From positions 1,860,001 to 1,924,000 of the forward strand of contig CAWEDP010000002.1 of assembly GCA_963807925.1 (NCBI GenBank): a stretch of DNA of 64,000 nucleotides, given 5' to 3'. The position numbers and the translations under genes were made by a program. Positions 47,051 to 55,851 of this stretch are shown in pieces. Origin of the DNA: CAWEDP01 sp963807925. GTDB lineage: Bacteria > Acidobacteriota > Vicinamibacteria > Vicinamibacterales > CAVVIG01. Numbering within the stretch: the stretch's first letter is position 1; each line of letters starts with the position of its first letter. Under the pieces are notes generated by a model, which was given only the letters and a program-made list of their open reading frames with translations, was not told the origin of the DNA and ran no database searches.

Positions 47051-49308
47051 GATCCCGTCGGCGGCCGCCGGCGGCCGGCCTGACCCTGCCGCGCCGCGAA
47101 TTCCTGAAAGCCGGCGGCGCGCTGATCGTCGGGTTCGCGATCGACGGGCCGTCGCTCGCGCAGCAGCCATCGGGCGCGGTCGTTCGGCCGCTGGCTCCCG
47201 GTCCCCCGAATCCGCAGCTCGTCGACACCTGGATCGCCATCCATGCGGACAACACCGCGACCGTCTTCATCGGCTATGCGGAGCTCGGGCAGGGTGCCGG
47301 CACGGCGCTGCTGCAGATAGCGGCCGAGGAGCTCGACCTGTCGATGAACCAGGTCACGTCGGTCCGGCTCGACACGCACGCGACGCCGAACCAGGGCGCG
47401 ACGGTCGCCAGTGCCGCGATCGATCGCGGCGGGCCGCAGATTCGCGCGGCGGCAGCCGAGGCGCGGCTTGCGCTGCTGCAGCGCGCGGCGGCGCGTCTGG
47501 GCGCGCCCGCCGGTCGGCTCGCCGTGTCGAACGGCGTCGTCTCGGTGATCGGCAATCCGGCCTCGTCGATCACCTACGGCGATCTGGTGGGCGACCGGCC
47601 GTTCGGGATCCCGTTCACCGGCAGCGCCCCGCAGAAGCCGGTCCGCGAGTACACCATCGTCGGCACCAACGTGCCACGACGCGATCTGCCCGACAAGGCC
47701 GGCGGCACCTACATCTACATGCAGCACGTGCGAGTGCCGGGCATGCTGCACGGGCGAATCGTCCGCCCCCGGGGACAGGGCGCGTACGGCGACGGCGCCG
47801 CCGTGCTGTCGATCGACGACGCCTCCATTGCCGGCATTCCCGACGTCACGATCGTTCGGGTCCGCGACTTCGTCGGGGTCGTCGCGCCCCGCGAATGGGA
47901 CGCGGTCCGTGCGGCGCAGCAGTTGAAGGTCGCCTGGGACCGACCGGCGCACCTCCCCGGCGATCGGGGACTGCACGCGCAGATGCGCGCCGCGACAACC
48001 ATCGACAGCGTCATCGTGGATCGCGGCGACGTCGACGCGTCGATGAGGAGCGCCGCACACACGGTGACGGCCACCTACCGCGGCCCGTATCAGGCGCACG
48101 CGCCGTTCGGCCCCAGTTGTTCCGTCGTGGACGCGACCGTCACTCCGGCGCGCGTCATGTGCTCGTCGCAAAGCGTCTACGGCACGCGTGAGAAGGTGGC
48201 GGCGGTGCTCGGCGTCCCGGCGAATCAGGTGCGGGTGGAGTACTACGAAGGCGCCGGCTGCTTCGGGCGCAGCTGTTACGACGACGCGGCGCAGGCGGCG
48301 GCGATCATGTCGAAGGCGGTCGGACGCCCCGTGCGCGTGCAGTTCATGCGCTGGGACGAACACGGCTGGGACAACTACGGCCCCGCGCATCTCGCCGACG
48401 TGCGCGCCGGCATCGACCAAACGGGCCGGATCGTCGCGTACGAGTACCACGGGTGGCAGCACGTCTGGTCGACGATTGAAACGTCCCAGCAGCTCGGGCT
48501 CGGCACGAAGGCGGCGGAATCGGCGGACGGCACGTCCCGGAATCTCAACAAGGTGGCGCTCGGATCCATGTACGACATCTCCCACGCGCGGCTGGTGAAC
48601 CACCGCGTGCCTGGGATCGATCGCTACCTCAAGGCCTCCAACCTGCGATCGCCGCTCGACCTGTCGTTCGCCTTCGCATCCGAGCAGGCGATCGACGAGC
48701 TGGCGCACGCCGCCGGCCTCGACCCGATCGAGTTCCGGCGGCGCAACATGGTCGATCCGCGATGGATTGGCGTGCTCGACGCCGTCGCGCGGGCGGCCAA
48801 CTGGACGCCCCGGGAACGCCCCCGGGGGGGCCGGCGTCAGGGGGACCTTGTCGGCCGCGGCGTCGCGCTCGGCACCCACCTGGTCTCCCACGGCGCGGTC
48901 ATCGCCGACCTCCGCGTCACTCCAGCCACCGGCGAGGTCGTGGCCACTCACATGTACGGCGCGCTGGACGCCGGCCTCGTCGTGAACCCTGCGTTCGTGG
49001 AGAACCAGATCTGCGGCCAGCTCGTTCAGGCGGCCAGCCGGGCCCTCAAGGAAGAGGTCGGCTTCACCGCGACCGGCGTGACGGCACTGGACTGGAACAG
49101 CTATCCCATCCTGCGCTTCGCCGAGCACCCGACCGTCACGCCCATCGTCGTGCAGCGTCTCGACGCGAAATCGACAGGCGCCGGCGAGGAGGTGGTCGCG
49201 GCGGCGTGCGCGGCCATCGCGAACGCGTTCTTCGACGCCACAAACGTGCGCCTCCGCGAGTACCCGTTGACGCCGGCTCGCGTGAAGGCCGCGCTGGCGC
49301 GCGCCTGA
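47047..49308 (+). CDS. IorB-like molybdopterin-binding subunit of a xanthine-oxidase-family enzyme
   Basis: 753 aa. The N-terminus has a twin-arginine signal (LPRREFLKAGGALIVGFAI), so the enzyme is periplasmic. The body follows aldehyde oxidase/xanthine dehydrogenase large subunits of the IorB type (YAELGQGAGTALLQIAAEEL, FGRSCYDDAAQAAAIMS, VRVQFMRWDEHGWDNYGPAH), with the likely catalytic Glu in STGAGEEVVAAACAAIANA. Substrates in this group are aldehydes or N-heterocycles and cannot be read from sequence. Electrons could pass from this enzyme through the FeS subunit to a periplasmic carrier such as the cupredoxin domain encoded first in the operon (inference). Confidence 0.88.
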   Translation: MRSRRRPPAAGLTLPRREFLKAGGALIVGFAIDGPSLAQQPSGAVVRPLAPGPPNPQLVDTWIAIHADNTATVFIGYAELGQGAGTALLQIAAEELDLSMNQVTSVRLDTHATPNQGATVASAAIDRGGPQIRAAAAEARLALLQRAAARLGAPAGRLAVSNGVVSVIGNPASSITYGDLVGDRPFGIPFTGSAPQKPVREYTIVGTNVPRRDLPDKAGGTYIYMQHVRVPGMLHGRIVRPRGQGAYGDGAAVLSIDDASIAGIPDVTIVRVRDFVGVVAPREWDAVRAAQQLKVAWDRPAHLPGDRGLHAQMRAATTIDSVIVDRGDVDASMRSAAHTVTATYRGPYQAHAPFGPSCSVVDATVTPARVMCSSQSVYGTREKVAAVLGVPANQVRVEYYEGAGCFGRSCYDDAAQAAAIMSKAVGRPVRVQFMRWDEHGWDNYGPAHLADVRAGIDQTGRIVAYEYHGWQHVWSTIETSQQLGLGTKAAESADGTSRNLNKVALGSMYDISHARLVNHRVPGIDRYLKASNLRSPLDLSFAFASEQAIDELAHAAGLDPIEFRRRNMVDPRWIGVLDAVARAANWTPRERPRGGRRQGDLVGRGVALGTHLVSHGAVIADLRVTPATGEVVATHMYGALDAGLVVNPAFVENQICGQLVQAASRALKEEVGFTATGVTALDWNSYPILRFAEHPTVTPIVVQRLDAKSTGAGEEVVAAACAAIANAFFDATNVRLREYPLTPARVKAALARA

Positions 49309-49393
49309 ACGCGCCGAATCCTGCCGCGCGGCACGACCTCACGCGTCGACGCGCGCGATTGAGTGGAACGCCGTTGTGTGTCATCGTGTCGGC

Positions 49394-50272
49394 ATGCGGA
49401 CTGACCTTCCCGGGGCGCATTGGCCCGCCCTGCCCTTCCACCTCACCCGGAGCAGGAGGCTCGTGACATCGGCTCTCGTCGCGCTGGCCGCCGTTCTGCC
49501 GGCGGGTTGTCTGCAGTCGATGTCGCTGGTGAAGGTGAACGCGGACGGGAGCGGCACGATCGAGAACCAGACGGTCGTGACCGCCGCCGCGCTGGCCCAG
49601 ATGCAGCAGCTCGCGGGTGTCCTGGGCGGCAACAACGGCCGGCCGGTCGATCCGTTTTCCGAAGATCAGATGCGGCAGCTCGCGACGCAGATGGGCGAGG
49701 GCGTCACGCTCGTCTCGACGCGTCCGCTGAGTGTCGGCGGCTCGGAAGGCCGCGAGGCGGTGTACGCCTTCGCCGACGTGACGAAGCTGCGCCTGAACGA
49801 GGCGCCGCCGACGCCGGGCAACGCGGGGGTCGGCGCCAACGGCGTCGGCCTGGCCGACAACCTCGACGGAAGCCTGACCGTCGGTCTCGTGCACACGCCG
49901 GCCGGCACCACGCGGCTGTCGGTGCACCTGGGGATCGATCCGGTCCGCTCGCTCACGGACCAATTGGGGTCCGCAGGAGGCGGCGGCGCAATCCGGGCGG
50001 ATCAACTCGCCCTGGTGCGGCCGATGCTTGCCGGGATGCGCATCGCGCTGCGCGTGGAGCCCGCCGGCCGGCTCGTGACCACCAACAGTCCCTACGTCGA
50101 TGGCGGGACGGTGACGATCTTCGACATCGACGTGGACGAGCTGCTGAACGCCGACACGCTCGTCCGCCTGCAGGGCGCGAAGACGGCCGACGAAGCGCGC
50201 GAGGTGGTCAAGGATCTCCCCGGCGTGAAAATGACGTTCAAGCGCGACGTGACCATCGAGTTCGCGCCGTGA
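49394..50272 (+). CDS. Predicted lipoprotein of unknown function
   Basis: 292 aa from ATG at 49394; GTG at 49463 is an alternative just after AGGAGG. The N-terminus RSRRLVTSALVALAAVLPAGC is a lipoprotein signal with the modified Cys in LPAGC. The next segment (SMSLVKVNADGSGTIENQTV) resembles lipoproteins that carry a VKVNxDGSG strand. A C-terminal region (KTADEAREVVKDLPGVKMTF) follows. No catalytic motif is recognised. It converges with the MFS gene. Confidence 0.7.
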   Translation: MRTDLPGAHWPALPFHLTRSRRLVTSALVALAAVLPAGCLQSMSLVKVNADGSGTIENQTVVTAAALAQMQQLAGVLGGNNGRPVDPFSEDQMRQLATQMGEGVTLVSTRPLSVGGSEGREAVYAFADVTKLRLNEAPPTPGNAGVGANGVGLADNLDGSLTVGLVHTPAGTTRLSVHLGIDPVRSLTDQLGSAGGGGAIRADQLALVRPMLAGMRIALRVEPAGRLVTTNSPYVDGGTVTIFDIDVDELLNADTLVRLQGAKTADEAREVVKDLPGVKMTFKRDVTIEFAP

Positions 50273-50291
50273 TCCTGGCGCGTGCCGCGCG

Positions 50292-51576
50292 CTACTTGGC
50301 AGCCGCCATTTCCGGCGGCATGGCGGTTCGCGGTTCGGCTCGATAGTGCCTCAGCGCCGGGGTCGAGGCGGCGACCCACGCCGTCGCGATCAGGCACCCG
50401 ATTCCTCCGCTGACGACCGAGAAGGTCGCGCCCAGCCAGCTGGCGACGGCGCCCGCCTCGAACTCTCCAAGCTGCGGGCCGCCGATGAAGAACACCATGT
50501 TGACGCCAATCATCCGCCCGCGGAGTCGATCCGGCGTTTCCAGCTGCCGGACGATGTTGCGGATGATGATGCTGACCGTGTCGGTGGCGCCGGTCACCGC
50601 CAGGCAGGCGAACGTCACCCAGAACCACCGCGACACGCCAAACCCCACTGTGGCGAGGCCGAACAGCACGACCGCCCACAGCAGCACCGGCCCGCGTCGG
50701 TCGATCCGCGAGGTGACTCCGACCATGGCGGCGCTCGTCGCCACCGCGCCAATCGCCGGCGCGGCGTACAGCCAGCCGTAGCCGCGCGCCCCCACGCGCA
50801 GGATATCCTGCGCGTAAATCGGCAGCAGGGCCGTCGCCGACGAAAAGAACGTCGCGAAGAAATCGAGGAGCATCGTCGAGCGGATGAGCGGCTGACGGAA
50901 GACGAAGCGCAGCCCCTCCAGGGCGGCGTGCCAGCGACACGTCGTCGTGCGATCCGCCTTCGGACGGCTGCCGGTCCGGCACGTCACGCATCATCAGCAG
51001 CGCCACGATCACGAACGCGAACGACAGGGCGTTGACCAGGTACGCCCAGGTGACGCCGCTGGCGGCAATCAGCAGGCCCCCGAGCGAGGGCCCGATGACC
51101 GACGCCGTCTGGAACATGATCGTGTTGAGGCTGATGGCGTTCGGCAGGTGCTCGCGCGGCACCAGCATCGGGACGAGCGCCTGGCGCGCGGGCAGATCGA
51201 AGGTCCCGACGGCGGCGCCGAGCGCCGCCAGCGCGTACACCGGCCACACCGAATGCCCGCCCCCCATCGCGACCGCCGCCAGCGCCACGGCAACCAGCGC
51301 CGAGCCGGTCTGCGTGAACAGCATGAGGCGGCGGCGGTTCCAGGCGTCCGCCACGACGCCGCTGACGATCGAGAAGAAGACGATCGGGACGACCTTCACG
51401 AGGCCGACGAGGCCGAGGGCGAGGCCCTTGCGCTCGGGCGGCACGAGCAGCGACACGTGCCACAGCAGCGCCGCGTTCTGCATCGTCGATCCGGTCATCG
51501 ACGCCAGCAGCCCGAACCAGATCAGGCGGTAGTTACGGTGTTGAAGGGCGACGAACGACTCGCGAGAGAACGGCAA
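50292..51576 (-). pseudogene. MFS transporter (MFS_3, EntS-like), interrupted by one +1 frameshift
   Basis: The first half (QHRNYRLIWFGLLASMTGST, RKGLALGLVGLVKVVPIVFF, FDLPARQALVPMLVPREHLP) and the second half (AALEGLRFVFRQPLIRSTML, RIDRRGPVLLWAVVLFGLA, ETPDRLRGRMIGVNMVFFIG) belong to one 12-helix drug/siderophore-type exporter. One extra base near 50934 separates them. Corrected length is about 427 aa. The start is TTG at 51576, with GAGGTG overlapping the stop of the FKBP gene upstream, so the two are co-translated. A truncated N-terminal half alone would not function. Confidence 0.82.
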
Positions 51577-51585
51577 CGGGACCGT

Positions 51586-52044
51586 TCACCTCACGTCCAA
51601 CAGCTCGACGTCGAACACCAGCGTCGCGCCGGGAGGAATCACCCCTCCCGCGCCTCGCTGCCCGTAGCCCATGTCGGGTGGAATGACGAGCGTCCGCAGG
51701 CCACCGACCTTCATGCCGGCAAACCCCTCGTCCCATCCCCGGATCACCTGACCGCCGCCGAGACGAAAGGAAAACGGCTCGTTGCGGTCGCGGGAGCTGT
51801 CGAACTTCCGGCCGTGATGGCCGGCGGCCTTCTCGTCGTACAGCCAGCCGGTGTAGTGAACCGTGATGTCCCTGCCCGACGTCGCCTGAGGGCCGCCGCC
51901 GACCTTGGTATCCACGATCTGCAGCGACGTGATGTTGCTCATCCCTTCCTTCTCCGTGGGCGCGCCGCCCGTGTCGCCCGCTCCGGGCGCGCAGGCGACG
52001 GTCAGGGCGGCGACAACGACTGCCAGGACGTACCGGGCGTGCAT
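51586..52044 (-). CDS. FKBP-type peptidyl-prolyl isomerase lipoprotein
   Basis: 152 aa. ATG at 52044 opens on a lipoprotein signal (MHARYVLAVVVAALTVAC). The longer frame to 52170 runs through a repeat element and is not credible. The FKBP fold is complete: VHYTGWLYDEK, KFDSSRDRNEPFSF, GQVIRGWDEGFAGMKVGG, LVIPPDMGYGQRG and IPPGATLVFDVELL. It would assist folding of exported proteins at the membrane. The MFS gene follows after 9 bases. Confidence 0.88.
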   Translation of the reverse strand: MHARYVLAVVVAALTVACAPGAGDTGGAPTEKEGMSNITSLQIVDTKVGGGPQATSGRDITVHYTGWLYDEKAAGHHGRKFDSSRDRNEPFSFRLGGGQVIRGWDEGFAGMKVGGLRTLVIPPDMGYGQRGAGGVIPPGATLVFDVELLDVR

Positions 52045-52085
52045 GAACCAGCGATTGTACTTCAGAGCGCGTACGGGCAGCCCAG

Positions 52086-52159
52086 GTCCGGCTGAAGCCG
52101 GACACTGCTGCTGACGGAGCTGCTGCTGACGGAGCGCCGAAGTCCGGCCAAAGCCGGAC
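52086..52159. repeat. Composite repeat: two GTCCGGC-GCCGGAC palindromes flanking a 15-bp tandem duplication
   Basis: GTCCGGCTGAAGCCGGAC lies at 52086-52103 and GTCCGGCCAAAGCCGGAC at 52142-52159. Between them CTGCTGCTGACGGAG is repeated exactly in tandem (52105-52119 and 52120-52134). The cluster ends 18 bases before the quinone oxidoreductase stop (52177) and lies just upstream of the FKBP start, where it would be part of the transcript leader. Confidence 0.75.
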
Positions 52160-52176
52160 ACTACCGACAATGCTGG

Positions 52177-53164
52177 CTACTGGCCGCCGACCGTCAGGAC
52201 GAGCTTTCCGATGTGCTGCCCTGCTTCCATCACACGATGAGCCTCGGCGGCGTCCTCAAGGCGAAACGTCTGGAAGACGACCGGCGCGACCTGGCGCGAT
52301 TCGAGCAGCGGCCACACCTGCTCGCGCAGCGCCCGCGCAATCGCGCCCTTTTCCTGCACGCTGCGCGGCCGCAGGGCCGACCCGGTAACGGTCAGCCGCC
52401 GCTGCAGAATGGGGACCATGTTGACCTGGGCCCGGGCGCCGCCCATGACGGCAATCTGCACCAGGCGGCCGTCCATGGCCAGCAGATCGAGATTGCGCGC
52501 CACGTACCTCGGCGCCGACGATGTCGAGAACGACATCGATGCCGCGCCCGCCGGTCGCGGCGCGGAGAGCCGCGACGAAATCCTCCTCGCGATAGTTCAC
52601 GGCCCGCTCGGCGCCGAGCCGCTCGCACGCCGCGCACTTGGCGGCCGATCCTGCCGTCGCGAAGACCCGGGCGCCGAACGCACGCCCCAGTTGAATCGCG
52701 GTGGTGCCAATCCCGCTGGATCCGCCGTGGACGAGCAACGATTCCCCGCGCTTCAGCCCGCCACGCTCGAACACGTTGCTCCACACGGTGAAGAACGTCT
52801 CCGGGATCGCGGCAGCGCTGGCGAAGGTCAGCGCCGACGGCACCGGCAGGCACTGCGGAGCCGGCGCGGCGCAGTATTCGGCGTAGCCGCCCCCGGCCAC
52901 GAGGGCGCAGACCCGATCGCCGGCGCGCCAGCCGGCGACCTCGGGGCCGGTCGCCTCGATAGTGCCCGCGATCTCGAGGCCGGGAATGTCCGACGCGCCG
53001 GGCGGCGGCGGATACTGGCCGCGCCGCTGCATCACGTCGGGCCGGTTCACGCCGGCCGCCGCGACCTGGATGAGCACCTCTCCCACCGCCGGCGTCGGCC
53101 GCGGCCGCTCGACGGGCACGAGGACCTCGGGGCCGCCCGGTTCACGGATCTCTATCGCTACCAT
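52177..53164 (-). pseudogene. Zinc-type NAD(P)H quinone oxidoreductase (MDR family), one +1 frameshift
   Basis: PIG3-like medium-chain reductase. The first part has GVNRPDVMQRRGQYPPPPGA, AIPETFFTVWSNVF and the NADPH motif LVHGGSSGIGTTAIQLGRAF. An extra G near 52507 in GAGGTACGTG breaks the frame after VVLDIVGAE, and YVARNLDLLAMDGRLVQIAV continues in another frame to 52177. Corrected length is about 328 aa, normal for the family. These enzymes reduce quinones or activated alkenes with NADPH. Confidence 0.82.
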
Positions 53165-53247
53165 GATGGGAGATGATCGCCGCTGGCGGGGGAAATTGCC
53201 AGTCACGCGGGCGGTCGCGCCGGCCGCGCGCCGTGACGCGTGCGGCG

Positions 53248-53548
53248 CTATCCGCCGTGATCGTCCGCAGCGTCGGTGTCCTCGGCGGCCGATCGCTCCA
53301 GGAATTCGATCGGGCGCAATGCCAGGACGGGGTAGCCGCGCCGCAACGCGTCCACGCGCCGCCAGTACTCGGCCTTGGAAAACTCGCGGCGCAGGTAGCG
53401 CTCGCGCAGCCGGCGGATCTCGGTACTTGTACAGGTCGCGCACGTAATCGCGCACCAGCTGGGGATCGGTGCGCTCGGTGGGATGGACGCCGTGCGTCCA
53501 CAAACGCGCGAGGACGTCCGCGCGGTAGCGGAACAGGCGCTCACTCAA
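53248..53548 (-). pseudogene. Small hypothetical protein, one +1 frameshift
   Basis: About 99 aa after correction. TTG at 53548 overlaps the thrC stop. The first half (MSERLFRYRADVLARLWTHG, DPQLVRDYVRDLYKY) and second half (EIRRLRERYLRREFSKAEYW, RRVDALRRGYPVLALRPIEF) are both charged, helical and coding-like. An extra base at 53422/53423 (TACCGAGATC) separates them. I recognise no named family. Coupling to thrC suggests operon membership only. Confidence 0.6.
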
Positions 53549-54851
53549 ACAGCCGCCCCTTCACCGCGTCGAGCGTGGCATCGATGCGCATGATGTGCTG
53601 CGGTCGCGCGAGCGCGGCGGCCAGCGGCGCCGGCTTGTCGATCGGCCGGCCGATGATCGCCTCGACGACGTCGTGGAACTTCGCCGGATGCGCCGTCGCG
53701 AGAAACACGCCGGTCGTCGCGCGGACGTCGACGCCGCTGGTGGTCAGTCCGAGGTAGGCAATCGCGCTGTGCGGGTCGAGCAGATATCCGCGCGTCTCGT
53801 ACACGCGGCGGATCGTCTCGGCCACCCTCGCGTCCTCGTGACGGCTGCCGATGACGTCCCGGCGCATCGCCTCCACGTCGTGGCCGTACATCCACAGCAT
53901 GCGGTCGAAGTTGCTCGGGTGGCCGACGTCCATGGCGTTCGCGATGGTCGCCTTCGAGGGGCGCGGCTCGTACCGGCCGGTAGACAGGTACGACGGCACG
54001 ACGTCGTTCACGTTGGTGGCGGCGACGAACCGCGCGATCGGCAGTCCCGCGCGCTTCGCCATGAGCCCCGCGGTCAGGTTGCCGAAGTTGCCGCTCGGCG
54101 TCGAGACGACGGCGCCGGGCGACCCGACGGCGCCGGCGAGCTGGGCGACCGCGTGGAAGTAGTACACCATCTGCGGCAGCAATCGGCCGACATTGATCGA
54201 ATTGGCGGACGTGATGCGGATCCGCTCGAGCACCTCGGCATCGGCCGACGCCGCCTTGACCAGCCGCTGGCAGTCGTCGAAGTTGCCGGCCACGGCGTAG
54301 GCGCGGACGTTGGTGTCGGGCTCCGCGTTGAACATGGTCATCTGCGCCTGCTGCTGGCGGCTGACCCGTCCGTCCGGGTAGAGCACGATGACGCGCGTGT
54401 GCGGCACCCGGTAGAACGCGTGCGCCACGGCGCTGCCGGTGTCGCCGGAGGTCGCGACGAGCACCGAGGTCGGGGCGCCCTGATCGTGCAGCGCCGAGAT
54501 GAGCCGGGCCATCACGCGCGCGCCGATGTCCTTGAACGCCAGCGTCGGGCCGTGAAACAGCTCGAGCACGTGGATGCCCGGCTCGAGCTCGGTCAGCGGA
54601 ATCGGAAAGTTCAGCGCGTCGGCGACCAGCCCCGCGAGCGCCGGCTCGGGGATCTCGCCGGCGGTGTACGGCCGGAGCACCCGGACGCCGATGGCGTCGA
54701 GCGGCATCGACGGCAGGCCGTCAATCTCCGCCGGCGTCCAGCAGTCGATCGACTCGGGGACGTACAGGCTGCCGTCCGGCGCCAGGCCATCGAACAGCGC
54801 CCACTCGAGCGTGGTCGCCGGCGCCTGGCCGCGCGTGGTTACGTACCGCAC
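53541..54851 (-). CDS. thrC: Threonine synthase
   Basis: 436-aa PLP enzyme that converts O-phosphohomoserine to threonine. The start is GTG at 54851, overlapping the end of thrB by 13 bases. The PLP-binding Lys is in LFHGPTLAFKDIGARV. SVLVATSGDTGSAVAHAF, STPSGNFGNLTAGLMAKRAG and the C-terminal YLLDPHSAIAYLGL match the bacterial type (class similar to E. coli ThrC). It follows homoserine kinase, giving the last two steps of threonine synthesis in one operon. Confidence 0.92.
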   Translation of the reverse strand: MRYVTTRGQAPATTLEWALFDGLAPDGSLYVPESIDCWTPAEIDGLPSMPLDAIGVRVLRPYTAGEIPEPALAGLVADALNFPIPLTELEPGIHVLELFHGPTLAFKDIGARVMARLISALHDQGAPTSVLVATSGDTGSAVAHAFYRVPHTRVIVLYPDGRVSRQQQAQMTMFNAEPDTNVRAYAVAGNFDDCQRLVKAASADAEVLERIRITSANSINVGRLLPQMVYYFHAVAQLAGAVGSPGAVVSTPSGNFGNLTAGLMAKRAGLPIARFVAATNVNDVVPSYLSTGRYEPRPSKATIANAMDVGHPSNFDRMLWMYGHDVEAMRRDVIGSRHEDARVAETIRRVYETRGYLLDPHSAIAYLGLTTSGVDVRATTGVFLATAHPAKFHDVVEAIIGRPIDKPAPLAAALARPQHIMRIDATLDAVKGRLFE

Positions 54852-55788
54852 GTCGCGATCACCCGGGCGCCCTGCGGCGCGACCGACGAGACGTAGGTTT
54901 GCGTGTCGCCGCCGATGATCCGCTGCACGGCGGCCGTCATCGCGGCGGCGACGCGCCGGCCGTCGGCGGGGCTGCGGCACAGCGCGAAGAGCGACGGTCC
55001 CGATCCCGACAGGCTGCACCCGAGGGCCCCGCCGTCGAGCGCCGCCTGCTTGATCGCGTCGAGGCCCGGGACCAGCCGGGCGCGGCGTGGCTCCGCGATT
55101 CGATCCTCGAGCGCATCGGGCGATCAGATCGAAATCGGCGCGATGCAGGGCGTCCACCAACGCCCCCAGGTTCGCCCATTGCTGGACGGCGTCCCTGAGC
55201 GCGACGGTCTCTCCGACGAGCGCGCGCGCCATGGCGGTCTCGATCTCGAGATCCGGATGAACGACGACCGCCGTCAAGCCGGCAGGGACCGGCAGGCGCA
55301 CGATGTCGGGCGGCGCCGCGCAGCGGACGAGGACGAAGCCGCCGCACAGACAGGGCGCGATGTTGTCGGCGTGGGCCGAGCCCGCGCCCAGGCGCTCGCC
55401 CTCGAGGGCGCAGCTCACCAGCCGCTCGACCGGAGAGTGCAGGCCGAACAGGGCATCGACGGCGACGACGGCCGCCGCGGCGCTGGCGGCGCTGCCGCCC
55501 AGGCCGCTCGCGAGCGGCAGCCCCTTCCGAATGCTGAGGGCGACGCCGCGCCGGTCGCCGACCGCGTCGAGCAGCGCGCGCGCGGCGACGCCGGCGGTGT
55601 TTCTCGCCGCATCGCGCGGGAGCCGCCCGTGGTCGTTGCTGATGTCGTCGATGCGGACGCCCGCATCGGTGACGCGGGCGGTCACTTCGTCGCCGGGCGA
55701 GGTCGAGCGCAAACCCCAGCACGTCGAAGCCGCACGCGACGTTCGACACGGTGGCGGGCGCAAAAGCGGTCACTGTCACTGCATCCAT
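54839..55788 (-). pseudogene. thrB: Homoserine kinase with two +1 frameshifts
   Basis: GHMP kinase that phosphorylates homoserine before ThrC. Three segments in three frames join into one enzyme. VTAFAPATVSNVACGFDVLG leads to an extra base near 55702. Next comes PGDEVTARVTDAG with the ATP motif GLPLASGLGGSAASAAAAVV, up to DFDLIAR. A second extra base at 55115 (CCGATGCGCTC) follows, and then LEDRIAEPRRARLVPGLDAI and GALGCSLSGSGPSLFAL run to the TAA at 54839. Removing both bases gives 315 aa, the standard length. Two hits in a biosynthetic gene next to intact thrC argue for sequence errors. ATG at 55800 is an alternative start. Confidence 0.83.
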
Positions 55789-55851
55789 GGAATCTTTCAT
55801 CTTACCCGGCAGCGCCCTCATCGCGAAGGGCGCGGCGATGGGGAGGCGCGC

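Noticed and set aside
51586..52170. Longer FKBP reading frame starting at 52170
   Set aside because: Its first 42 codons run through the palindromic repeat cluster, whereas ATG at 52044 opens directly on a lipoprotein signal.
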